This document shows, in pieces, positions 1-4,838 of a stretch of 16,428 nucleotides of DNA. The notes beneath the pieces are model-generated. The model searched no databases. It saw only the letters and a list, made by a program, of their open reading frames with translations, and was not told where the DNA came from. The stretch is from Alphaproteobacteria bacterium. Lineage in GTDB: Bacteria > Pseudomonadota > Alphaproteobacteria > RF32 > UBA3637. How positions within the stretch are numbered: position 1 is the stretch's first letter; each line of letters opens with the position of its first letter. Made by a program: the position numbers and the translations under genes. The stretch is from contig JAGBRF010000038.1 of assembly GCA_017632555.1 (NCBI GenBank), forward strand, positions 1 through 16,428, given 5' to 3'.

Positions 1-72
1 GAAGGAATTGAAGTCGTTACATTCGTTATCGGAATGCTTATGGTCGGTGCCGTCATGTCATTGGGCAGATAA
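1..72 (+). CDS. C-terminal end of an unidentified membrane protein (partial)
   Basis: The first frame is open from the window edge to a TAA at 70-72 and encodes 23 residues, rich in Val, Met, Gly and Ile, ending in SLGR. This looks like a terminal transmembrane segment with a short polar tail. The next gene starts 27 nt further on with its own ribosome binding site, so the two may be co-transcribed. Too little is present to name a family. The frame choice rests on the hydrophobic composition and the natural stop just before the next ribosome binding site. Confidence 0.45.
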   Translation, partial: EGIEVVTFVIGMLMVGAVMSLGR

Positions 73-99
73 TTTTGTAAAAGATAAGGAAAAAACAAA

Positions 100-426
100 A
101 TGAATAAAAAAATATGTAGAATATTGCCACTTTTGGCAACTGTCGGAATGTTAAATTCTTGCGCCTGTACAGAAAGAGAAGAAAAATTTTTATCACGAAA
201 AGGGGCAGTTTCTGAAGTTGCTGTACAAAAAGATTTTAAAGAAAAGACCATAATAGCACCTTATAAAAAAGTTATATCAACAACTAAATCTCCGGTTATT
301 GACAAAGCGGACACAATTTGGGATAAAGACTTCGTAAGAAAATTAGCTTTGGTCGGTGGATTATCATTCGGAATATCATTTGGAATATCATTTGTAGGGG
401 CTTCTCTACTTCACAGTCGTGAATAA
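100..426 (+). CDS. Small lipoprotein with a C-terminal transmembrane segment, unknown function
   Basis: This 108-residue protein has a lipoprotein signal peptide: a basic start (MNKK), a hydrophobic stretch, and the lipobox LNSC with the acylated Cys at about residue 21. Residues 22-78 are polar and rich in Lys and Glu. Residues about 82-103 form a second hydrophobic stretch containing the repeated unit FGIS, followed by a short charged end. AAGGA at 86-90 lies 9 nt before the ATG and supports this start. A lipid anchor at the N-terminus combined with a membrane helix at the C-terminus is unusual and would hold both ends of the short linker at a membrane. It may be co-transcribed with the gene ending at 72 and is followed by a hairpin terminator at 461-495. 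I do not recognise the family. Confidence 0.7.
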   Translation: MNKKICRILPLLATVGMLNSCACTEREEKFLSRKGAVSEVAVQKDFKEKTIIAPYKKVISTTKSPVIDKADTIWDKDFVRKLALVGGLSFGISFGISFVGASLLHSRE

Positions 427-460
427 TACAGCGAATTAATTACGCTAAAAACAGCAAAAG

Positions 461-495
461 ACACTCATTTGCAAATGCATTTGAGTGTTTTTTTT
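461..495 (+). terminator. Intrinsic terminator after the small lipoprotein gene
   Basis: ACACTCA (461-467) pairs with TGAGTGT (482-488), with an imperfectly self-complementary inner part, followed directly by a run of T at 488-495. It lies 35 nt after the stop at 426 and closes the first transcription unit. Confidence 0.75.
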
Positions 496-551
496 ATCAA
501 CAGAGAAGGGGGATTATAAAAGCGTTAAAAAAAACAAATAAAATTGTTGAC

Positions 552-580
552 AAGACAAAAATGATATGTAATGATATAAT
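552..580 (+). promoter_or_regulatory. Putative promoter for the first ankyrin-repeat gene
   Basis: A consensus -10 TATAAT lies at 575-580. With a 17-nt spacer the -35 is AAGACA (552-557); a perfect TTGACA is present at 547-552, but it would give a 22-nt spacer. An inverted repeat ATAATA-GTGG-TATTAT (576-591) overlaps the -10 and the likely transcription start and could be an operator. The start codon at 623 is about 42 nt downstream of the -10. Confidence 0.55.
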
Positions 581-622
581 AGTGGTATTATTTTTTAACA
601 ACATAACTGAAAGGAAAATAAA

Positions 623-1456
623 ATGGATGATAATACTGACGATAGTTTAATCGATTCTATTCCAAACGGAATGAGTTGGCGTGATCATGATGATCGTTTA
701 CTTGCAGAACAAACAATGGAAAAATTGGTTGCTTCAGGTAATGTAAACAGAAAAAACAAAGATGGCCAAACACCTTTACACAGATTCGTCAAAGAATGGA
801 GATTAAAAGATATTAATTTTCTGCTTGAAAATGGAGCGGATGTAAATGTGCAAGATCAAAACGGTGATACTCCATTGCATTTTGCTGTTTATAATGGCTA
901 CATGATACCCAGAGAATTAATTATTCACGGAGCTGATCTTGATGTACAAAACAATCATGGCTTTACACCTTTGATGAACGCCTGCGTTGGAAAAAACGGA
1001 TATCACGGAGATTATAGAGCTGCTGCACTTTTTATTGCTCATGGCGCAAATTTGGATTTGCAAAATGAAGATGGTAATACAGCTTTGATACTCAGCTGTT
1101 ACCCATGCCATGACTGGTTTGATTACATGCTTGAAAACACAAAAAGATTGGTCGCCGCAGGTGCCGATATGAATAAGCAAAATAATGACGGTGATACAGC
1201 TTTAATTATTGCTCTTCGCAATGGTGAATATGAAAAAGCTTATTTTTTAATTTCGTGCGGAGCAAGAACGGATATTCAAAATAACAATGGAGAAACAGCA
1301 TTATCTATCACTGAATCTACTATTGCAGGGAAAAGTACTCTTTTCTTAGAAGAAAAAGAGATTATTCACATCTTAAATAACAAACAAAAACCAGACACCA
1401 TTTCAAAATATAAATCAGATAAATCTAAATCTGATATAAATAAACAATACGAATAA
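623..1456 (+). CDS. Ankyrin-repeat protein, copy 1
   Basis: The 277-residue protein is made mostly of ankyrin repeats, from about residue 47 to 230. Their hallmarks recur roughly every 33 residues: DGQTPLH, NGDTPLHFA, HGFTPL, DGNTALI, DGDTALI and NGETAL, each followed by GAD or GAN and then D/N-QN turns. About six repeats are visible, with longer insertions in the third and fourth. No signal peptide or membrane segment is seen, so it is cytoplasmic or secreted by a signal-peptide-independent route. The tail from about 250 is Lys/Ser-rich and ends in NKQYE. AAAGG at 607-611 precedes the ATG. Ankyrin proteins bind other proteins; the partner cannot be inferred. The next gene is a clear paralogue with the same N-terminal motif and tail. 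Confidence 0.9.
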   Translation: MDDNTDDSLIDSIPNGMSWRDHDDRLLAEQTMEKLVASGNVNRKNKDGQTPLHRFVKEWRLKDINFLLENGADVNVQDQNGDTPLHFAVYNGYMIPRELIIHGADLDVQNNHGFTPLMNACVGKNGYHGDYRAAALFIAHGANLDLQNEDGNTALILSCYPCHDWFDYMLENTKRLVAAGADMNKQNNDGDTALIIALRNGEYEKAYFLISCGARTDIQNNNGETALSITESTIAGKSTLFLEEKEIIHILNNKQKPDTISKYKSDKSKSDINKQYE

Positions 1457-1470
1457 TTTGTTTATTTAAA

Positions 1471-1498
1471 GCCACTCATAAACAAATCTTACAGTGGC
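1471..1498 (+). terminator. Weak hairpin after ankyrin copy 1
   Basis: GCCACT (1471-1476) pairs with AGTGGC (1493-1498) around a 16-nt loop, with no proper T run following (ATCATTTTC). It sits where the strong terminator sits after copy 2 and looks like a weakened counterpart, so some read-through into copy 2 is likely. No separate promoter stands out before 1539. Confidence 0.4.
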
Positions 1499-1538
1499 AT
1501 CATTTTCAAAAAACTTAAACAAAAAAAAGGAAAATAAA

Positions 1539-2246
1539 ATGAATGACAATCTTAATGATAGTCTGGCTGACTCAATTGTAAATATGATAAATTGGTCCTG
1601 TATAGGAAGACCTTATGGTTTGAATATACTGAAATGGTTGGTTGCTACCGGCAATGTAAATAAAAAAAGCCAGGACAATAAAATTCCGTTACATCATTGT
1701 TCAACATGGTGTGGCAACACCGAAGAAGTCCTTTTTCTGATTGAAAATGGGGCTGATATAAATGCACAAGATGAATATGGCGATACAGCCTTACATTGTG
1801 CTGTTGCAAGCGGTCGTTCGGAACCGGTGGAACTGTTGATTAAACATTGTGCCAAGCTTGACATACAAAACAATCGTGGTTTCACACCATTAATGACCGC
1901 CTGTAATTGCGGCGGACATATCTTACCGGTCGAAATATTAATTGCGCATGGTGTAGATTTGGATTTGCAGAATAAAAAAGGGGACACAGCTTTGATGCTT
2001 TGTGCTCACAGCTATGCAGGCGCTGCCAATTTTCAAGTCGAAATTGCTGAAAAATTAATTGCTGCCGGAGCAGATCTGAATAAGCGGAATAATCAAGGTA
2101 AAACAGCCTTGATGATAGCGCAAGAAGAAGATAATTTAAAAATGGTTAAATTATTGAAAGAAGCTGCAAGTAAAGACATTAAAACACTTGCAAAATACAA
2201 TTCAGATAACGTAAAAAAATCTGATACAAATAAACAATACCAGTAA
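1539..2246 (+). CDS. Ankyrin-repeat protein, copy 2
   Basis: This 235-residue ankyrin protein is a paralogue of the preceding gene. The open frame extends upstream to an ATG at 1494, but AAAAGGAAAATAAAATG places the start at 1539. That start also aligns the N-terminus (NDSLADSI) with that of copy 1 (DDSLIDSI). About five repeats are visible (DNKIPLH, YGDTALHCA, RGFTPL, KGDTALM, QGKTALMIA), followed by a hydrophilic tail ending in NKQYQ, matching NKQYE in copy 1. Copy 2 is shorter, mainly because it lacks one repeat at the C-terminal side. No signal peptide is seen. The conserved first 20 and last 20 residues outside the repeats suggest that both ends matter, for example as a targeting or docking signal; that is inference. 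Confidence 0.9.
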   Translation: MNDNLNDSLADSIVNMINWSCIGRPYGLNILKWLVATGNVNKKSQDNKIPLHHCSTWCGNTEEVLFLIENGADINAQDEYGDTALHCAVASGRSEPVELLIKHCAKLDIQNNRGFTPLMTACNCGGHILPVEILIAHGVDLDLQNKKGDTALMLCAHSYAGAANFQVEIAEKLIAAGADLNKRNNQGKTALMIAQEEDNLKMVKLLKEAASKDIKTLAKYNSDNVKKSDTNKQYQ

Positions 2247-2254
2247 ATTGTTTA

Positions 2255-2291
2255 TAACCACCCACAAACGAAGCTTTTGGGTGGTTATTTT
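2255..2291 (+). terminator. Intrinsic terminator after ankyrin copy 2
   Basis: A perfect 10-bp stem, TAACCACCCA (2255-2264) with TGGGTGGTTA (2278-2287), has a 13-nt loop and is followed by TTTT. It starts 9 nt after the stop codon at 2246. Confidence 0.8.
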
Positions 2292-2305
2292 ATAGTCCCT
2301 TATAA

Positions 2306-2590
2306 ATTTCCCATTGTTCGGAAGAAAGTTGTAATTGCAGTTGCAATTGTGGTTGCCGTCGTGTAGAAAAACCACAAATAAATTATGCAAAAGGATCCCA
2401 AGACACCATAATAATCGGATACGGAATGATCAGTGAATCCGACCTTGAGTATTTGCAAAAAGAAGGACAAATACCACCCAAAAAGCTGGTTTATTCAAAC
2501 TCTGATTATGAAGATTTTTCCAATTCCAAAAAAAGTGCTGGAAATATGGCGCATCAGTACATGACTATACGGCAACAAACACATTTTTAG
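2306..2590 (+). pseudogene. 5'-truncated ORF remnant with a Cys-rich start
   Basis: A frame of 94 codons is open from just after an in-frame TAA (2303-2305) to TAG (2588-2590). It has no start codon with a ribosome binding site: the first in-frame ATG is at 2426 and lacks a Shine-Dalgarno sequence. The composition is protein-like. It begins with a Cys-rich stretch (ESCNCSCNCGCRR), followed by a polar region that includes GYGMISESDLEYLQKEGQ and IPPKKLVYSNSDYEDF. It ends 23 nt before a strong terminator. I read it as the C-terminal part of a gene whose 5' end was lost, probably when the ankyrin unit was duplicated or rearranged, since the ankyrin terminator abuts it. A short functional peptide from a non-standard start is possible but less likely. 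Family not recognised. Confidence 0.45.
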
Positions 2591-2613
2591 ATAGTTTTAA
2601 TGAAAACAATCTT

Positions 2614-2645
2614 ACCCCTTGATGAAAGTCAGGGGGTGTTTTTTT
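2614..2645 (+). terminator. Strong intrinsic terminator after the ORF remnant
   Basis: ACCCCTTGA (2614-2622) pairs with TCAGGGGGT (2629-2637), a 9-bp stem with one G-U pair and a 6-nt loop. A T run follows at 2639-2645. Its integrity suggests that the upstream remnant was a transcribed gene until recently. Confidence 0.85.
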
Positions 2646-2690
2646 AAGTAGAACAGGGCGATTTTACAAAAAACGTAAAATAAAAAAGTA

Positions 2691-2719
2691 TTGACGACAT
2701 AATAAAGTGGTATTAAAAT
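2691..2719 (+). promoter_or_regulatory. Promoter of the second small lipoprotein gene
   Basis: TTGACG (2691-2696) and TAAAAT (2714-2719) are separated by exactly 17 nt. The spacer carries TAATA-N6-TATTA with GTGG in the centre, resembling the inverted repeat at the first ankyrin promoter (576-591). A promoter here also argues against a start codon at 2707, which would lie upstream of the transcript. Confidence 0.65.
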
Positions 2720-2742
2720 CAAGCTCATTGAAAGGGGAACAA

Positions 2743-3102
2743 ATGAAAAAACTTTTTATTTTAGCATCTTTTTTAACTCTTTGCGGATGTGTTAATAAAT
2801 ATCCGGAACAACCAATTTTAGCCATATCAAATGAAAAAAATACAGAAATATGGTTAGATGAAGAATATCAAGGTAGCGATCAAACAAATCTTTTAATTTT
2901 GAATAGCAAAGCAAAAGATGCGTATGTTTACGGGAAAAAGAAAGGTTGTCCTGTAAAGAAAATTAAAATAGAGTATAATTTTGACTTAACGGTGTTTTGG
3001 ATTATCAATCCATACCAACTTTTGCGTCTTGTTACATTAGATGTGTGGAAAGTAAATCAAAATAAATATTTTTATAACGTAACACCAGAATGTTCTAAAT
3101 AA
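2743..3102 (+). CDS. Small lipoprotein with a possible PEGA-like region
   Basis: The protein has 119 residues. The frame is open from an ATG at 2707, but AAAGGGG at 2731-2737 and the promoter just upstream set the start at 2743. The signal peptide MKKLFILASFLTLCGC carries the lipobox LCGC, with the acylated Cys at residue 16. The mature part begins with a segment containing NTEIWLDEEYQGSDQTN, which resembles the short beta PEGA-like pattern of surface-associated lipoproteins. A hydrophobic stretch follows (VFWIINPYQLLRLVTLDVWK), and two further Cys (in GCP and PEC) could form a disulphide. It is exported and lipid-anchored; its role is unknown. It is transcribed alone from the promoter at 2691-2719. 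Confidence 0.75.
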   Translation: MKKLFILASFLTLCGCVNKYPEQPILAISNEKNTEIWLDEEYQGSDQTNLLILNSKAKDAYVYGKKKGCPVKKIKIEYNFDLTVFWIINPYQLLRLVTLDVWKVNQNKYFYNVTPECSK

Positions 3103-3228
3103 TGCCTTTTTTTAGTATTCATCCGTAGGGCAGATGAGAATATTCGCTATCAGCGAGCAAAATTTCAAAAATCATATATTGACACGTTCAGGTCGCTGAA
3201 AAATCGTTTTCGATAAAATTTCATAAAA

Positions 3229-3263
3229 TTGGGTGGTGTGAATAACGCCACCCAAAAATTTTT
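3229..3263 (+). terminator. Terminator-like hairpin between convergent units
   Basis: TTGGGTGGTG (3229-3238) pairs with CGCCACCCAA (3246-3255), a 10-bp stem with one G-U pair and a 7-nt loop. On the plus strand a T run (3259-3263) follows after three A residues; on the minus strand the stem is followed by AATTTTATG. It could serve the lipoprotein gene on plus and, weakly, murD2 on minus. It lies 127 nt after the lipoprotein stop, which is rather far. Confidence 0.5.
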
Positions 3264-3288
3264 GCCGGTTAGACGTTCCAAAACTAAA

Positions 3289-3321
3289 TTATCCAAAATT
3301 TTATTCACAAAGTTATCCACA
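3289..3321 (+). promoter_or_regulatory. Cluster of three DnaA-box-like 9-mers
   Basis: TTATCCAAA (3289-3297), TTATTCACA (3301-3309) and TTATCCACA (3313-3321) lie in the same orientation with starts exactly 12 bp apart. The third is the canonical strong DnaA box; the second differs at one position and the first at one position. The following 40 bases are strongly AT-rich. This is a candidate DnaA-binding site, either a replication-associated or a regulatory element. No replication gene flanks it. Confidence 0.5.
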
Positions 3322-3398
3322 GGTCACTTGATAACAATAATAACATATTGAATAATAAAGAAAATTCGAAAGGCGAGTGTCCGTATTCCCATAAATAA

Positions 3399-3426
3399 TT
3401 GTCGCATAATTTATATTATGTATAGT
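3399..3426 (+). promoter_or_regulatory. Possible promoter in the intergenic region
   Basis: TTGTCG (3399-3404) and TATAGT (3421-3426) are 16 nt apart, and AAGGGG (3441-3446) stands 7 nt before a GTG at 3454. The GTG frame encodes only 32 residues to TAA at 3552, with an unconvincing composition (many His, Phe and Met). It may instead start a small RNA, or be chance in AT-rich DNA. Confidence 0.25.
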
Positions 3427-3481
3427 AATGTATTTTTATAAAGGGGAAAGTCGGTGAAATCTTTTTATTTTCAAACACTTA

Positions 3482-3577
3482 TTATGCACCACATTTTGAT
3501 AAAAATGCTTTGTTCTCATCATTTTTATGGGAAATTTGTTGCGCCCCGATAAATTCATCGGCAACGAAAATTTTCAT
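3482..3577 (-). CDS. Possible 31-residue peptide following murD2
   Basis: On the minus strand an ATG lies 10 nt after the murD2 stop and opens a frame of 31 codons ending in TAA. The peptide starts MKIFVADEFIGAQQ and ends FLSKCGA; its composition and codon use resemble a soluble protein more than random AT-rich sequence. There is no clear Shine-Dalgarno sequence, so it would depend on translational coupling with murD2. It may equally be a gene remnant or chance. No known family is recognised. Confidence 0.25.
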   Translation of the reverse strand: MKIFVADEFIGAQQISHKNDENKAFLSKCGA

Positions 3578-3587
3578 TTTTGAAGTT

Positions 3588-4838
3588 CTATTCGATTATG
3601 ATTGCGTTCTTAAAATCTTCGCCACGTTCTTCGAAGTTCTTATAAGCATGATAACTGGGTGCGCCTGGCGATAATAACACCACATCGCCGTCTGTGGCTG
3701 CGGATTGAGCCAAACGAACGCCGTCACGGACATCTTTTGCTCGAATAACGTATAAATCATCAGCTTGCTCGGCGACAGCGTTCCCGGTAATCGGCAACGT
3801 TACCAACGTTATCTTGTCGGCATTTTGGCGCACATAGGACAACAGAACGCCATAATCTTGATGTCTGTCATAGCCACCAACCAACAAATAAATATGATTT
3901 GCGTCCGAAAAAGCTTTCAAAGCCGCCACGGACGTTTCCGGCGTTGTGGATATGCTGTCATCAACAAAAGTAACGCCATGCACAACCGCAACCGTCTGTA
4001 AACGATGTGCCAGCGGTTCAAAGGAAACAATATCCTTTTCAATATCTTTTAAGTCGATATTCAATTCCTTTAAAACAGTCAATACGGCGCATATATTTTC
4101 CAAATTGTGCCGTCCTTTTAAATTCGTAATACAATCTGCGCCAAATAAAGGCTTTTCGCTGTCCATAATATAATCGTCTTTTATATGGATTCCCAACGGA
4201 TTATTAAAGAAAATCACATCGGATTCGCCCTCTGTTCTGACCAAAGTTTCCGTATTTTCCCAATTCAAAACGGCTTTTTGACCGGATTTGCGAATACGAA
4301 GCAAGCGCAATTTATCTTCATAATAACGTTCATGCGTTTGGTGCCAATCAATGTGTTCCGGATACAAATTCAAAATAACCGAAATATCAAAGGAATACAT
4401 CAAATCAGCGCACTGATAACTGGACAATTCCGCCACAACAAAATCAAATTTTCGGCCGACAAAATCGACCAAAGGTTGCCCAATATTACCGCCAAGACCA
4501 ACGGAAAAGCCCTTTTTCCTTAATATATGCGCCAATAAAGACGATGTGGTGCTTTTTCCTTTGGTGCCGGTAATGGCAATAGTTTTCGTATCCGGTGATC
4601 TTTGACGCATAAAAATGTTCGTTCCTGACCACAATTCAACCCCTTGTTTCAACGCACGTTGCAAACATTCATTATAAAGGCTGACACCCGGACTTTTCAT
4701 AACAATATCATAACCGGACAAATCGATATTTTTTCCTTCAAAAACAACATATTGCAATTTATTGTTGATGCAATAATTTATCAAAGAATTGCCTTCTTTA
4801 CCCCTTCCCCAAATTGCAATTTTTTTACCTTCAAACAT
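3588..4838 (-). CDS. murD2: UDP-N-acetylmuramoyl-L-alanine--L-glutamate ligase (MurD2)
   Basis: This 416-residue Mur ligase of the MurD type is a cytoplasmic, ATP-dependent enzyme. It has an N-terminal domain with IWGRGKEG (about 9-16), the ATP-binding loop GTKGKSTTSS (91-100), NLYPEHIDWH (157-166), the central-domain motif GRHNLENICA (242-251) and the C-terminal LLSPGAPSYHAYKNFEERG (388-406). The usual MurD motif NDSKATN is here DDSISTT (293-299): the canonical Lys is Ile296, so the glutamate pocket differs. Together with the overlapping murL upstream, this indicates the MurD2 subtype, which adds L-Glu to UDP-MurNAc-L-Ala rather than D-Glu. The start is supported by GGAGG (plus-strand CCTCC 4848-4852) 9 nt upstream; the ATG lies within the last codons of murL (8-nt overlap). 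An ordinary MurD is the alternative; the assignment to L-Glu is inference from context. Confidence 0.85.
   Translation of the reverse strand: MFEGKKIAIWGRGKEGNSLINYCINNKLQYVVFEGKNIDLSGYDIVMKSPGVSLYNECLQRALKQGVELWSGTNIFMRQRSPDTKTIAITGTKGKSTTSSLLAHILRKKGFSVGLGGNIGQPLVDFVGRKFDFVVAELSSYQCADLMYSFDISVILNLYPEHIDWHQTHERYYEDKLRLLRIRKSGQKAVLNWENTETLVRTEGESDVIFFNNPLGIHIKDDYIMDSEKPLFGADCITNLKGRHNLENICAVLTVLKELNIDLKDIEKDIVSFEPLAHRLQTVAVVHGVTFVDDSISTTPETSVAALKAFSDANHIYLLVGGYDRHQDYGVLLSYVRQNADKITLVTLPITGNAVAEQADDLYVIRAKDVRDGVRLAQSAATDGDVVLLSPGAPSYHAYKNFEERGEDFKNAIIIE

Larger units (their letters stand above)
607..2287 (+). repeat. Tandem duplication of an ankyrin gene with its leader and terminator
   Basis: Two successive units share the same ribosome-binding leader (AAAGGAAAATAAAATG before 623 and before 1539), similar protein N-termini and C-terminal tails, and similar 3' flanks (TTTGTTTAT or ATTGTTTAT followed by a hairpin whose stem contains CCAC or GTGG). 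The repeat boundaries are approximate because the copies have diverged. Confidence 0.65.
3103..3587. other. Intergenic region without a convincing gene
   Basis: This 485-base AT-rich stretch lies between convergent genes (the lipoprotein on plus, murD2 on minus). It contains small hairpins (CGCT-ATC-AGCG at 3145-3155, TTCAG-GTCG-CTGAA at 3187-3200, ATCG-TTTT-CGAT at 3203-3214) and an isolated perfect -35-like TTGACA at 3179-3184 without a matching -10. It also holds a larger terminator-like hairpin at 3229-3255, a cluster of DnaA-box-like 9-mers at 3289-3321, an AT-rich tract after it, and weak small ORFs at 3454-3552 (plus) and 3482-3577 (minus). Confidence 0.6.

Noticed and set aside
358..400. 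Short tandem repeat in the first lipoprotein gene (GGAATATCATTT-like units) as a phase-variation tract.
   Set aside because: There are only two to three imperfect 12-nt units; a change in number would keep the frame, so it is not a switching repeat.
2202..2390. Minus-strand ORF of 62 codons over the ankyrin end and terminator.
   Set aside because: It runs antisense through the coding end and terminator of ankyrin copy 2 and lacks a ribosome binding site or recognisable motif.
3289..3400. Calling this region the chromosomal origin.
   Set aside because: The flanking genes converge, no dnaA, parAB, gidA or hemE is present, and only three boxes are seen. Kept as a DnaA-box cluster only.
3454..3552. 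GTG-started plus-strand ORF of 32 codons with a fair ribosome binding site.
   Set aside because: Its composition (many His, Phe and Met) is unlike a protein, it overlaps a better minus-strand frame, and GTG-started ORFs of this length are common by chance.
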